Assembly (NCBI GenBank): GCA_009823505.1 | Contig: VZQC01001662.1 | Span: 204,495-268,494 of the forward strand | Reading direction: 5' to 3' | Source of the DNA: Rhizomys pruinosus | Lineage: Eukaryota > Chordata > Mammalia > Rodentia > Spalacidae | Length of the DNA stretch: 64,000 nucleotides | Shown here: positions 37,590 through 49,333 of the stretch, in pieces | Layout: every line of letters begins with the position of its first letter | Position numbering within the stretch: position 1 is the stretch's first letter | Notes under the pieces: generated by a model | Told to the model about the DNA's origin: nothing | Seen by the model: only the letters and a program-made list of their open reading frames with translations | Databases searched by the model: none | Translations under genes and position numbers: made by a program

Positions 37590-37798
37590 TTTTAAAATTG
37601 TATTTATTTGTATTTTATGTGCATGAGTGTTTTGTCAGTGTGAATGTATGTGTACACCCTATAAACCTAGTGCCAGCTGAGGCCAGAGGAGGGTGTCAGA
37701 TCCCCTGAAAGTGGAGTTACAGAGAGTTGTGGGTGCTGGGAATCAAACTCTGCAGGAGTAGAAGGCAATCTTAACGACTGAGCCATCTCTCCAGCTTC
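37590..37798 (-). repeat. B2/B3 SINE, old
   Basis: TTTATTTGTATTTTATGTGC to GACTGAGCCATCTCTCCAGC, shortened in the middle. Confidence 0.75.
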
Positions 37799-37814
37799 CT
37801 CCTGTCCCTTTGTC

Positions 37815-37955
37815 CCTTTTTGAGTTAGAATCTCACTCTAGCCCAAGCTGACCTGGAACTCATTATGTAGTCCCAGCTTGGCTTGAACTTTTAATAATCC
37901 TCCTGCTTCAGCCTCCTAAGTGTTGGGATTGTGGTGTGAGCTGCCAGACCTAGCT
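37815..37955 (-). repeat. B1-like SINE, old
   Basis: GACCTGGAACTCATTATGTA to GTTGGGATTGTGGTGTGAGC keeps the reversed B1 order. Confidence 0.65.
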
Positions 37956-38428
37956 CTGTTAGCTTTTTTTTGTTGTGTTGTTTTATTTTATAGCAAATAT
38001 CTTAGGACATTTAGGGAGGCAGAGGCAGAGAACAGAGAAGCAAGGACAGGGGTCTGGGACTTTGGTAGCAGTTCTCAGAGGCTGGTCACAGGTCTGATTC
38101 TTCCCTCCTGGTCCCACAGGTAGATTGTGACTGACAGGTGAATACACAGACTCCCAGGTCAGAATTCTCTGCAGACTGGCACTATGTCTTGAAAACATTC
38201 CCCCTTTTCAGTGACTAGTCTAAAAGTACCTTAACCTGGGGTTTGCAGTGATCCCTCCCTGCAAGGTCCAGAGCAGAACCCTGGGGCCCTCCTCTGAAGA
38301 CCAGCTCATTAGTGACTGCTGGCTGTGACTCACCTCCAGGGTACGTGTCACCTAAAGTGGTTGTTTTTCTGGACTTAGGTGGGCCCTTGTCCTCCTGGGC
38401 TCTGGGAAGTTTGGTCTTTTGAACCAGA
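37956..38428. other. Intergenic, no feature recognised
   Basis: No repeat and no plausible exon is seen. Confidence 0.4.
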
Positions 38429-38651
38429 TTTTTTTTTTTATGTGTATGAATGTCTGCATGCAGGTCTGTGCAGCCATGTTGTACAATGCCGTGGAGGTCA
38501 GAAGAAGGTGTCAGATTCCCCTGGAACTGGAGTTCTCCTGGAATTGGAGTTACAGACAGTTCTCAGCTGCCATGTGGGTGCTGGGGATTGAACCTGGGTC
38601 CTCTGCAAAGAGCGGTCAGCGCTCTTAACCGCTAGGCCATCTCTCCAGCCC
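38429..38651 (-). repeat. B2 SINE with target duplication
   Basis: Reversed B2. TGAACCAGATTTT occurs on each side. Confidence 0.92.
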
Positions 38652-39492
38652 CTGAACCAGATTTTATTGATGCAATGTCTACCTAAACAGAAACATATAG
38701 ATCCTAGTTTGCTATATGAATTGTTATGTAAGTACCAAGGGGAATATATTCAAGATGGTGTCAGTCTGCAGAGATAATGGCCCCGGAACAAACCACCTCC
38801 AATCATAAAGTGATTTCTGTTTTGCAAACAAGTCCTTCTAAATGATGAGGGCCTTAAGCCCTACACAAACACTCCTACCCAATCCCCATAAACTCTATCT
38901 CCACCCACAAACATAAACTTACGTGCCACTTGACTGGAGTGGCAGCTCTGCTAGCTACCCTTTATTGGATGTAATAAAAATCAATCTGGATTGTCAAGGT
39001 TGGCTGTTTTCTTCTACCTGTGTCCCTTTCCACTCCTCTTCCTAACACCAACCATTTGCCCACCACAACAGCACTATCCTCAGTGTGTTCCTGATATCAA
39101 GAGGATTGTGAAAATTTCCCTTACGATTAGCACTTTAAAGGCAGTCAATTCTAGTCGAGGTAAGAACTTATAACTGGAAGGGTATGCAGAGACATGGGGG
39201 TCTTAGTTTATGAAAGCATCTCCATGAAATTAGTCTCTACAGACTCTGCTGCATCTCAAGAGAGCACAAGAAGAAAGAGTATTGCAAATAACCAGCTTCC
39301 CCTCTTGGTGCCCACAGGACAATTTTGTGGTACTGTGACAGACTCTTACAGGTTAGGCCATTTATATAGAAGGTAAGTTTCTTTCCCAGTGTTCTAGAGG
39401 CTCGAGAGTTAAAGCTAAGCCACGCTGGATTCTTTTACACTCGAACCTGCATGAAATGAGAATTCCAATTGCCCCAAATCTCAAGGGAGATT

Positions 39493-39536
<44 letters not shown>

Positions 39537-39649
39537 CAATAGTCATAAATCACCAGTCTCACTGACGGATTTTATTGGAGTGTTGTTAGCATGTTTCAAG
39601 ATATGGATGGATCGATCATGGACTGGATTCTTTTATACCCCCAACCATT
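38652..39649. other. Intergenic with CA microsatellite
   Basis: A (CA)20 run lies at 39494-39534. The rest is AT-rich without a recognised element. Confidence 0.45.
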
Positions 39650-40253
39650 TTTAGGGGCAGGTCAGAAAGAGTTAATCAAAAAGAAAGGGCTAACCGTGCA
39701 GGAGCAAGTGTCTAGTTGAAGCAGGTCTGGTTCCCAAGGTTACTCCCTCCCACGTTGAGCTCAACTGCTCTCAGGACTACCCCTCCTGTTCTGACCACAA
39801 GCACAAGAGCACATTTCCTGCTACCTTGCCTCTAACTCCCAGTTCCCACAGCTACCTGAGGTCAGAATGAATTTTCCCAGCCCTGAAGGAGCCCTTCCCA
39901 CCCCCTAAGGAGCCCATTCCTCTCCAAGGGGCTTCACGTTGCTAAACACAACCGATCAGCTTAAAGGTCACCGCTGCTTGCATTGTGTTTCTATAGCCTT
40001 GCAATTGTGTTTCTATAATGTCACCAAATCCCCCTAGTTTGTGGTTCTTGTCCTTAAAAGCTCTCCATAACAGACAGTTGGGGTCACACCCTTCCCTGTG
40101 TGGAGTGGGTTGTGTCCCTGATGCATCAACAATTGGCTCCCCTGATGCATCAGTTTTCTTAACTGGGTTCTGAGGCACCAGCAAATTAAATAAATTTTGT
40201 ATTAAAGATTGAATCCTGGGCTTGAGAGTTCTGTGCTATTTTCGGACCCAACA
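39650..40253 (+). mobile_element. Class I ERV LTR (family C)
   Basis: The right edge is firm: GGACCCAACA ends at 40253 and is followed by a tRNA-Pro-type primer site. TTAAAAG at 40054 and AATAAA at 40189-40194 are spaced like the TATA-like box and R-region poly(A) signal of gammaretroviral or VL30 LTRs. The left edge is uncertain by up to 150 bp, and I found no target duplication. Confidence 0.65.
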
Positions 40254-40255
40254 TT

Positions 40256-40275
40256 TGGGGACTCATCCGGGGATT
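40256..40275 (+). promoter_or_regulatory. Primer-binding site, tRNA-Pro-like
   Basis: TTGGGGACTCATCCGGGGAT differs at a few positions from the complement of the proline tRNA 3' end used by MLV-related elements. Confidence 0.7.
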
Positions 40276-40678
40276 GCACAGACCTCCAAGCCCAGCCAAT
40301 TTCCTGTCCCTGAGGGCTGGCCACCTCACTCTGAGGTAAGGTTTTCTTTTTTGTTACTTTCTGTTTTGAATCTGTATCTGGTCAGAATCTGTTTGAATTG
40401 GCACCAAAATTTGTTTTGAATCTGTATCTGACTGGACCTCTAGGGAGGCTCAACAGGGAGAAGCTGGACGTGGCCATGCTCCCTGAGCCCAGAGACAGGG
40501 GGTGCCCTGATCCTCCACGTGACCGAAAGTGGACGATCTGACTCCATCCCTTTGGGTCTGAGAGAAGTATCTTGCTTGAGTGACTTTCTGCTGTGCAGTA
40601 CTATTCTCTGTCCTCTGTAGGAACCTCCTGTCTTCCGTGCAGCATTTCTGCCTGTTGCTGACTGGCCTAGCTAAAAGG

Positions 40679-40849
40679 TTTTTTTTTTTTTTTTTTTTTG
40701 TCTTTTCTTTTTGAGACATGGTCTCCCTTTTAGTCCCAGTTGGCCTGGAGCTCACTATGTAGACAAGGCTGGCTTTGAACTCATAGAGATCCGCCTGCCT
40801 TTGCCTCCTGAGTGATGGGATTAAAGGTGTGCACCACCACACCAGGCCG
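40679..40849 (-). repeat. B1 SINE
   Basis: Reversed B1 with a T22 run, moderately diverged, ending CACCACACCAGGCC. Confidence 0.88.
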
Positions 40850-41295
40850 AAAGGTTCTTTTAATCCTAGCTTCACTTATCCTGTTCATTCTCATTCTGTT
40901 ATTTTTGGCAGCCCAGGGCACCTGGACCAACCCCTCTACACCGTCATGCCCACTGCCACGGCTGAAACCTGCCCTGTGCAGGCGTGTACACACAAATGGT
41001 CCGTGCTGTGAGCTCTAAGCAGTGAGAGCTGTTACTGCTCCACTCCCCTAGAAATACAAGATCTGTGTGTTAATCATTCTCCTTTGTGTCTGAGATTCAT
41101 CTCATATGTGTTTTTCTGTGTTGGTTTCTGTTAAAAGTGGCCTCTTCAAAGTTCTTTCATTCTGTATTATACACAAAAATTGTCTACTTTTGGCATGCCT
41201 CTTAAACTTTTTCAAAGGCCTAATTTGAACCCAGGTTCTTAAGTTCCTACAGAGAAAAATCCAAACTATCTGTTATCTGTTAAGACTGGATTTGG

Positions 41296-41536
41296 GGGCT
41301 GGAGAGATGGCTCAGTGGTTGAGAGTGCCGATTGCTCTTGCAGAGGACCTGGGTTCGATCCCCAGCACCCACATGGTGGTTAAGAACCGTCTTTAACTCC
41401 AGTTCCAGGGGAATCCAACGCCCTCTTCTGACCTCCGCAGCATTGCACGACATGGGTGCACCAACCTACATGCAGACAGTACACTCATACACATAAAAAA
41501 TAAATAAATAAATAAATAAATTAATTAATTTAAAAA
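41296..41536 (+). repeat. B2 SINE with target duplication
   Basis: Full B2 with an AAATAAATAAAT tail. AAGACTGGATTT precedes and follows it. Confidence 0.93.
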
Positions 41537-41862
41537 AAGACTGGATTTGATCTCCAAATTAAACTTTTAAATTAATGTTGCTTGTTTATAGGTATTGTAA
41601 CTTCAATTTCCTTTTAAGTTGTTTTCCAGACCTCTGAAGACCTAATTTTTTTTTAATTCACTTTTTTCCCCCTTAGGGATAGTTTATAATAGTAAAAATT
41701 GTCCCTTATGTTCCTGGGTTACATATGTACAAACTGAAGCTGTAAATTGTGAACACTGGAAAGAACCATTGTGACATAAACATCATAGTAATATATTAAA
41801 GGTAAATATAAATAGAAATGAAAATTACATTACTGTGAAATTTATCCTCCAACTCTTTATTT

Positions 41863-42105
41863 TTTTTTAATTTTTTTTTTTATTTTCTATGTGTATGAAT
41901 GTACTATCTGCATGTAGGTTGGTGCACCCGTGTCATGCAATGCCCCGGAGGTCAGAAGAGGGTGTCGGATTCCCCTGGAACTGGAGTTCTCCTGGAATTG
42001 GAGTTATAGATGGTTCTCAGCCGCCATGTGGGTTCTGGGGATCGAACCCGGGTCCTCTGCAAGAGCAGTCAGCACTCTTAACCGCTAGGCTATCTCTCCA
42101 GCCCT
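41863..42105 (-). repeat. B2 SINE with target duplication
   Basis: Reversed B2 between two copies of TATCCTCCAACTCTTTA. Confidence 0.93.
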
Positions 42106-42288
42106 ATCCTCCAACTCTTTAAATTAAGCTTTAGAAATTTGTGTTAGTCACCATGATTTGTGGGTAAGACAGGGGCCAAGCTGGGGAGTCAGAGGGGGCC
42201 TCGAGGGCCGGCTTACGCATCATCTCAACACAGAAGACAAGCCCCATAGAGACTGCAGTAATACCAGGAACAGTCAGTTGCAGATATT

Positions 42289-42350
42289 TATGAGGCTGAG
42301 AGCATAGGTTGGTGATAAGACTCTGGGTTCAATTCCTAATGCTGAAATGT
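42289..42350 (+). repeat. ID-like fragment
   Basis: TGAGAGCATAGGTTGGTGAT ... GGGTTCAATTCCTAATGCTG is a weak match to ID. Confidence 0.4.
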
Positions 42351-42693
42351 GTCTGTATGTATAGATTTTTAGTAGTAACCCATTAATAAAACTGATAATG
42401 AAAAAAAAAAGAAATTTGTGTTAGTGGGTAACGGTTGAGTTTTGAGAACACTGCATTTCTGTGTAACCCAAAATCATTATTTATTTTGTAACTTTTCAGC
42501 TTGATGAGTGCTTTTGATTTGATGGGGTTGATAGCACAGAATAACATACCTACTACATGGAAAAACATATCTACTCAGTTGAAAACTATTCATTTCTACA
42601 CATTTCTCTAATCTTCTATTAGATGACACATACAATCAAACTATTTGTACTAAAATTTGGGGGAACTTTAGGTCCTTAAAAAGTATTAATATC

Positions 42694-42838
42694 GCCGGGC
42701 GTGGTGGCACACGCCTTTAATCCTAGCACTTGGCGGGCAGAGGCAGGTGGATCTTTGTGAGTTCAAGGCCAGCCTGGTCTACAGAGTGAGTCCCAGGGCT
42801 GGGGCTACAGGGAGACCCTGTCTTGAAAAGACAAAAAA
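42694..42838 (+). repeat. B1 SINE with target duplication
   Basis: Near-consensus B1 flanked by AAAGTATTAATAT (42681-42693 and 42840-42852). Confidence 0.92.
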
Positions 42839-42888
42839 GAAAGTATTAATATCTAAAATGGGGGTACAGAAAAAAAAGTATTAATAAG

Positions 42889-43042
42889 GCTGCTCATGGC
42901 AGCTCACACCTTTAATCCTAGCACTTGGGAGGCAGAGGAAGGCAGATTTCTGTGAGTTCAAGGCCAGCCTGGTGTACAGAGTGAGTTCCAGGACAGCTAG
43001 AGCTACAGGGAGACCCTGTCTCAAAAAAAGACCCCACCAAGA
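42889..43042 (+). repeat. B1 SINE
   Basis: It uses the same AAAGTATTAATA target again, so the AAAGTATTAATA word now appears four times in 380 bp. Confidence 0.9.
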
Positions 43043-43071
43043 AAGTATTAATAATCATTACTAAATCTATG

Positions 43072-43240
43072 CTTTTTTTTTTTTTTTTTTTTTCTTTTTG
43101 AGACAGGGTTTCCCTATAGCCCCAGCTCCCAGCTGTCTGGAACTCACTCTGTAGACCAGTCTGGCCTTGAACTCACAAAGATCTGCCTGCCTCTGCCTCC
43201 CTAGTGGTAGGATTAAAGGTGTGCGCCACCACACCCGGCT
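43072..43240 (-). repeat. B1 SINE
   Basis: Reversed B1 after a T21 run, with a small CCCAGCTCCCAGCTGTC duplication. Confidence 0.9.
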
Positions 43241-43278
43241 CATCTATGTTATTTTTGCATTTAAAATGAAACATAACT

Positions 43279-43348
43279 TGGGCTTTAGAGATGGCCTAGT
43301 GGTTAAGAGCGCCGACTGCTCTTGCAGAGGACCTGGGTTTGACCTTAA
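43279..43348 (+). repeat. B2 SINE head fragment
   Basis: Only GGGCTTTAGAGATGGCCTAG to GACCTGGGTTTGACC is present. Confidence 0.75.
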
Positions 43349-43814
43349 CACCAAAACTAATTTTATTTATTGGAGCTAACTGTGTGGTTTTAAACACCCC
43401 AACAGGAAAATATGATCAAAGAAATACCATAGAGATAGGTGAAAGATCTACTGTGCCATGCTAGAAAATAACTCAGAAACAGGTCATGGTTAAGCTGGCT
43501 CTCATTCTGGAGCCCCAAGTACTAATAGAGTACATACAGGTCCTCTCTTCCTCTGGAAATCCTAGACAGGGACCCTCCAATCCCTAATGCACCCACTAAG
43601 CCCCTTGTTGGTATTGCGAAGTACGTGCACTGGCACATTCATATAAGACCTAACCAGCTTGTCTTTTCAGTTGCAGAGAAACTGTACACTAACTACTGGG
43701 CACTATTGATCTCGACCAAAATACCAGGCAACTAGAACGGCCAAGATGGGAGACTGGATTCTAACCCTCCGGCCTGATACCTGTTCCCTCAAGACTTCAT
43801 AGTAAGTGCCAGGC

Positions 43815-43872
43815 CACCTACAGAGAGACCCTGTCTCAAAAAGACCAAAAAAAAAAAAAAAGAAAAGAAAAA
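43815..43872 (+). repeat. B1 SINE 3' fragment
   Basis: CAGAGAGACCCTGTCTCAAA and an A15 tail. Confidence 0.75.
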
Positions 43873-43892
43873 ATAGAGATCTGAAATCTGCA

Positions 43893-44132
43893 GCTTTTTT
43901 TAATTAAAAAAAAATTTTTATTTATTCTCGTATGTGTATTAATATACTGTCTGCATGTAGGTTGGTGCACCCGTGTTGTGTAATGCCGCGGAGGTCAGAA
44001 GAGGGTGTTGGATTCCCCTGCAACTGGAGTAAAGGTGGTTCTCAGCTGCCATGTGGTTGCTGGGAATCAAATCCAGGTCCTCTGCAAGAGCAGTCGGTGC
44101 TCTTAACTGCTAGGTCATCTCTCCAGCCCCCC
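43893..44132 (-). repeat. B2 SINE
   Basis: Reversed B2 from AATTAAAAAAAAATTTTTAT to CATCTCTCCAGCCCCCC. Confidence 0.9.
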
Positions 44133-44439
44133 AAATCTACAGCCTTTTGCTAAGGGCACCAATCCCCTAAGGAGGGGACAGCATTGTGACAAGAACACCT
44201 CCCACCAGGCCACACTTCCTAACACTGATGCATGAGGATTAAGCACAGCATGCATTTCTTTGGGAACAAGCCTGCTCATAGGGCCTCCTGGCCAGCTCTA
44301 GTGATAGACCTGGCTGACCAGGTGAGTCTCGTCCTGCCCCCCCCACTACTCTATCATGCTAGTATGTACTTCAGCCAATTATTTTCCTTAACTCAGTGCT
44401 GAAGCCAATGAAAAGTCTTTTTTTCTGGGGGGGGGGGCT

Positions 44440-44633
44440 AGGGATATAGCCCAATCGCCTAGCTTGCAAATTGCCCTAGGTCTGATCCCCGACACCACAT
44501 AAACCAAGTATAGTGGCTCACATCTATAATCCCAGCACTCCAGAGGTAGAGACAGGAGGACTAAAAGTTCAAGGTCATCCATCCTTGGCTACATAAAGAG
44601 TTTGAAGCTAACCTGGGCTATATGAGATACTGC
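44440..44633 (+). repeat. B4 SINE
   Basis: ID-like GCTAGGGATATAGCCCAATC followed by a B1-like half (TATAATCCCAGCACTCCAGA). Confidence 0.7.
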
Positions 44634-44765
44634 CAGAAGAAGAAGGGGAAGGCTAAAGAGGAGGGGAAGGAGGAAGAGAAGGAGGAGGAGGAGAGGAAGG
44701 AGGAAGAGGAAGAGGAGGAGGAAGAGGATGAGGAGGAAAATTAGAGGGAGGGAGGGAAAGAAAAC
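44634..44765 (+). repeat. GGA/GAA-rich polypurine tract
   Basis: About 130 bases almost free of pyrimidines, built from AGG, AAG and GAGGAAG words, following the B4 tail. It is the nearest simple repeat upstream of Lgals9. Confidence 0.9.
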
Positions 44766-45397
44766 AGAGATGGAAAAGAAAAAGCAGTTTTTATGTTACT
44801 TATTTATTTTTAGACTTATTTATTTCTGTAACCTAGACACTGACTCTGAACTAGTGGAGATCCTTCTGCCTCTGCCTCCTGAGTGCTGGGACACATGTCC
44901 CAGCACACATGTCGCGCCTCACCTCATTTGAAATGTATGTTTCAAATATTGTCTCTCGTCTCTTTCCTTGTCACTTGGAATATTCTATTATTATCAATGA
45001 CTTCTCACCCTAAAACCCAGCGAGAGAGAACAAAGGAGAAAGAGAATAGATAAATTCAGAGACTGGGGGGGTCTAATACTCTTAGGGCATTTCTATATTT
45101 TAGATTCAAAATCTGCATTGTGGTATTTTTCTTGTAAAACTGTTCTATCTTGTTATGTTTCTACCCAAGGACCAGAAATTTAAAAGGGAGAAACACTTTC
45201 AGGAAAGCCTAAATCTCAGAGGCTTCTGGCTGCCCCTGATAGCTATGCGCACCCTTGTCCATCCCCTCGGGAAGGAAGGCCAGGTCTCTGAGCTGAAGCC
45301 CTCGCTTGCCCTTGTACTGCCTCTCTCTTTCTCCAGATACTTCCTGCAGCTGCAGAGTCCTGGCTCCTCCCCATTGAAGTAAGTGCCGCGTAGTTGT
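44766..45397 (+). other. Upstream region of Lgals9
   Basis: A B1-like 3' fragment (-) lies at about 44853-44935. From 44940 to the ATG no SINE is seen. There is no obvious TATA box. I cannot place the transcription start. Confidence 0.45.
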
Positions 45398-45410
45398 AGT
45401 TTCTATTTCC
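45398..45410 (-). promoter_or_regulatory. Lgals9: Candidate interferon-stimulated response element of Lgals9
   Basis: AGTTTCTATTTCC fits AGTTTCNNTTTCN, the reverse form of the ISRE bound by IRF/STAT complexes. It lies 74 bp before the Lgals9 ATG, in the promoter or 5' UTR. Galectin-9 is known to be induced by interferons, so the site is in a sensible place. Confidence 0.6.
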
Positions 45411-45483
45411 TCGCTGAGCCCTGCCCTGTACAAAGGGCTGTTCAGCCGTTGTGAAAGGCAGTGGTGTCCCCGAGGCAGAAGAC

Positions 45484-45522
45484 ATGGCTTTCTATGGCAA
45501 CCAAGCTCCCTACCTGAACCCG
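45484..45522 (+). CDS. Lgals9: Lgals9 exon 1 (coding part)
   Basis: Thirteen codons, MAFYGNQAPYLNP, ending on a codon boundary before a GTGAGT donor. The 5' UTR lies just upstream; its start is not visible. Confidence 0.93.
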
Positions 45523-45896
45523 GTGAGTTCTGGACTGGCTCTGGACAAGCGGGCTGCCAAAGCTGAAGCAAGCTGTTACGGGTCTGTGTGGCATGGGTAG
45601 TGGTGGGGTGTCCCACAGAGAACACATGACGGGCAGAAGTGCCAGGCAGGGTCACCCCAACACACCTCCAGTTTCATGCCGGGCTGACTCTGCCTCTGGG
45701 GACCCAAGGGTATTACCGTGATCCCTATGGTAGACTAACTCTTCTGAGCTCTCTCTATGTGGATGTTCCATCCTGCCTTGTAGTATCTAGATGGAAGATG
45801 GTTTCTATGAAGGGATGTACATAGGCTTCTGGAAAGTTAACAGCTACCTGCATGGTATCTAAGGCACTTTGCCTCCTAGGGTCCAGCCATTCACTA

Positions 45897-46022
45897 GCTG
45901 GGCCTCAGTTACAAGATCTGTAAACTAGGAATAACCCTTGAGCTCACCTCCAGAGCCTTGGTAGGGAGAAAGAGACAGAGTTCATCTTCATGTTTAACTG
46001 GCACCTGGCACACAGTAGGCAC
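45897..46022 (-). repeat. MIR SINE
   Basis: CTGGGCCTCAGTTACAAGATCTG through TGGCACCTGGCACACAGTAG keeps the MIR order. Confidence 0.7.
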
Positions 46023-46491
46023 TTTGGGAGAGGTTGGTAGACCATGAGTCTGGGGACAACATGGAAATCCTCCTCAAGAAGTGTCTGTGCCCCGAAGGCC
46101 ATGTTAGAGTTCATCCAAGGGTAAGTCCAGGATGTCTGGGGAGGGTGGTAACTGTCCTTACAGAGGGACTGGGAAAGGGCCACCTCCCGAGCCTTTTTTG
46201 CCTGTCTGTAGGTGGCCTATTTGCAGCCCGAGTTTGCAGACTGAGGGTTTGAGAGGTGGAGACACTTGCCGTGTGTCCTCAATGGCAGAGAATGAAAGAA
46301 AATGCCTTGATTTTTTTTCCCAGAAGAGGGGTACTCACAGAGAGAGACGGTGATCGAGAAGCCTGGGTCGAGCGCCTCCAGAAGCCTCCTGCAGCGTCCG
46401 CACTGTGTGCGTTGCTGGAGACGGCGCTGCTCCGGGTAGTCAGCCACCCGGACGGACCTGACATCAGAGCCCATCCCCGCACAATGAGCTT

Positions 46492-46636
46492 TCAGCTGGG
46501 CATGGTGGCACACATCTGTAATCCCAGCGTTTGGGAAGTTGGGGCAGGAGAATCCACAAGCTATAGGCCTGTCTGAGCTGCATAATCAGGTCAGGGCTGG
46601 TCAGGGCTACCAAAGAAATCCTGTCCAAAAAAAGAA
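46492..46636 (+). repeat. B1-like SINE
   Basis: CAGCTGGGCATGGTGGCACA to an AAAAAAAGAAAGAGG tail, with a diverged middle. Confidence 0.7.
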
Positions 46637-46998
46637 AGAGGAGGAGGAAGCAAATTTTGTAAACCAGAAGGGAAGTCCTCCTCCAGGCAAGGAAGAGGTC
46701 AAGGAGGACCGCCAGCTGTCCCCACAGCCTCGAGAGTCCCCTTCCCCTAGCCTCACTCAGTGACCCACTGACTGCAGCCAGAGCCACATTCCCCTGCTGA
46801 CCCTGTGGGAAGGTCACGTAACTCTGTCTTACTGAGGAAGCGTACTGTCCTGGCCAGAGGGCTTGCTTGGTCATTCTGTTCCCCTGTCTATCTGGCCTCT
46901 GAGTTTCCCAAGAAAGCGGGAGCCAGTCAGGACGGCCCTCTGTGTGGCCCTGGTGAGCTAGGGACCAAGGATGGTGCTCCTTGGGGGGAGTCTATGTC

Positions 46999-47163
46999 AG
47001 CTGTGGCCGAGGGCAGGAGTTCTGGTGATCCATCCCAGCTCTGTCATTGACTTTGGGCTCGTTACTGAGCCTTCCTGCTTTTCAGTTTCCTCATCTGTAG
47101 AAGTGACACCAACGACAAAGTTGTTAGGAGGATTAGCGAGGTGATACCAGCAAGAAAGGTTGG
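46999..47163 (+). repeat. MIR SINE
   Basis: AGCTCTGTCATTGACTTTGG ... CAGTTTCCTCATCTGTAGAA is a well-kept MIR segment in Lgals9 intron 1. A further MIR-like piece (CTTGCTCAAGGTCAGAAATG) is at about 47550. Confidence 0.75.
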
Positions 47164-47909
47164 CTGACATCAGCACCTTCAAACCTTCAAACCTCAGGAC
47201 CACGGGGCTCTGTGGCTAAAAGCATATCACCCAACCAGGCTAATGTCTCTGGTGCTTGGACTGAACATCTTCCTTTGACACTGAACCGCCCATGCTCTGG
47301 TTTGTAAGGCCTGACTCTGCCTTCTGCACAACCCAAGGGGAAAGAGGTAAAAGTTCTCAGCTTCTGAGCAGACGTGTTCTGGCCCAGGGGAAGTGAGCTC
47401 ATTCATCTTCCTGCAAACATTTGCACAGTTAAGGCCCCGCCGAGGCAGGGCTCTCCCACGGGCGTCTCGTCGCCTCTTTTCAGGAGCACTGCAGGCTACC
47501 ATTTCTGCCCCACTGATCCCAGGAGGGACTAGGGCGCACATAGGACGAGTGACTTGCTCAAGGTCAGAAATGTTAGCACAGGTTACTCGGACACGAGCCA
47601 AGGCCTGTGGGTCAGAAATTCTGCGTGAAACACCACCGCCCTTCCTGGAGACAGGGATCAAAAGCTCTCGTGATTGTGCTTAGACGTCTCACTTGCTCAA
47701 ACAAGTCCAAACACGATAGCAGCCTGGGTCCCTGCTTAACACAACACCAGGTGTGCAGTGCTACACCTGGCTAGAATTCTATGCAAATCTTTTTTCCCAT
47801 CACCACCCAGAAATTAGAACATAAAACTATCAACATTGCTTAGAAATCTGTCTTCTACTGTTCTCCTACTGTTCAGAAGGGCAGAAGTCTCCTAACCTAA
47901 GAATTGAAA

Positions 47910-48235
47910 AGTTGGGGTATGGTTTGGTGGTCAAGTGCCTGCTTAACACGTGCAAGGACCTGGGTTTAACCCCCAGCACCACAGACACAAAACACACACA
48001 TACATAAAATACACTACAGTATACTTATATATAACACACACAATACACTTATATACAACATACAATACAACACACACATATAACTCACACAGAACACTTA
48101 TAACACACAATGCACATACACACAATACATGCAATACACACATACTACCCAAAACCCCATAATATTCATACTCTCACAATGCTACATAACACACATACAA
48201 TACATACATAACACACACACAAACACATATTTAAC
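47910..48235 (+). repeat. ID SINE with AC/AT-rich tail
   Basis: ID-like GTTGGGGTATGGTTTGGTGG to ACCCCCAGCACCACAGACAC is followed by about 245 bp of irregular ACACA/ATAC repeats. Confidence 0.75.
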
Positions 48236-48264
48236 AGCAACTCTCACTTCTTTTCTTTATATTA

Positions 48265-48481
48265 TTTTAAAAGATTTGTTTATTTTTAATTATATATGAG
48301 CAAACCCACTAAGGCCAGAAGAGGATGTGGGACTCTTTGCAGCTGGAGTTGCAGGTGGTTGTGAACTGCCAAACGTGGGTGCTGGGAACATGCTTGGATC
48401 TTTTTTTTTCATACTTGGATCTTCTACAAGAGCAGCAAGTGCTCTTAACTCTCTTCAGCCCCTACATTTAACTGATTGATT

Positions 48482-48519
<38 letters not shown>

Positions 48520-48634
48520 TCAGAGAAGTCAGAGGCAACCTTTGGGAGTCAGTTCTCTCCTTCCACCATTGTGCCTTGGGATCGAACTCTGGTCGTAGGT
48601 AAAAGCAAGCGCCTTTACCCACTGAGCCTTCTTA
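48265..48634 (-). repeat. B2 and B3 SINEs with a TG run
   Basis: A reversed B2-like copy (48265-48463) with an internal TCTTTTTTTTTCATACTTGG duplication is followed by (TG)16 at 48486-48518, which is the tail of a reversed B3 (48519-48634, CAGTTCTCTCCTTCCACCAT). Confidence 0.78.
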
Positions 48635-48971
48635 ATTCTTGCTTTTTTTTCTCACATCTGTTTCCAGGGCTGAACTCTCTGGCCTCCCTCTTATAAGGGC
48701 ACACATGGTTACATGGGGCCTGCCTGGGTAACCGAGCAATCCACCCAGTCAAGAATCTCTAGAGCATTGGCACAGTCCTTTTGCCACTTAAATCAACATA
48801 TCCCCTGGATCCGGGGCTCTTCTGAGGGTGAGGTGGGTGAGGTCTGTCACTGCAGACTCCCAGTGTATTGGATCCTGAAGAATTCCTCCAGAGATACAGT
48901 TTATCTACATATTAATCAGTTTGTGTATATAGCCACCCCTCCCCGTTCTTATACAAATGTGCTCATTCTGC

Positions 48972-49040
48972 CCTGGGGAGATGGTTCATGGGGAAGGGCG
49001 ATTCCCACCAGGCTTGATGACCTGTAAGTCAGGTTTTGAC

Positions 49041-49076
<36 letters not shown>
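48972..49076 (+). repeat. B3-like fragment with AC microsatellite
   Basis: CTGGGGAGATGGTTCATGGG with (AC)17 at 49043-49076. Confidence 0.65.
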
Positions 49077-49079
<3 letters not shown>

Positions 49080-49333
49080 CTCAATTAATCAAGCAAGCAA
49101 ATGGCACCCTTCTACTGCAGTGCTCAGTTTTCCTGTCTTTTCTACATTGAATCGATTTTATGCAAACAGTATCATTTATCTATTTCACTTTTTCCTTTTC
49201 ATGGATTTTGAGGCTCTTTCCAATCTTTTGCTATTCTTGTGCTGCAACGAATAACCTTGCTTTGTAAGATTTACTCATGTTAAAATAATCCTTTTCAGAA
49301 TTTGGGGACATCATTTAAGACACTGAAATTTAA

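Larger units (their letters stand above)
40276..44150 (+). mobile_element. Internal remnants of class I element C (VL30-like)
   Basis: The leader has two copies of TTTTGAATCTGTATCTG (40364-40380 and 40414-40430), reminiscent of VL30 leaders. Decayed stretches at 41540-41780 and 43370-43810 lie between SINEs. One reads briefly like a gag or p15 remnant (CSWVTYVQTEAVNCEHW at about 41715). No intact frame and no 3' LTR are seen. The right limit is a guess. Confidence 0.4.

Noticed and set aside
44940..45397. A GAS-like element (TTTCAGGAAA at about 45196) upstream of Lgals9
   Set aside because: The spacing between half sites is two bases, not the three or four bound by STAT dimers.
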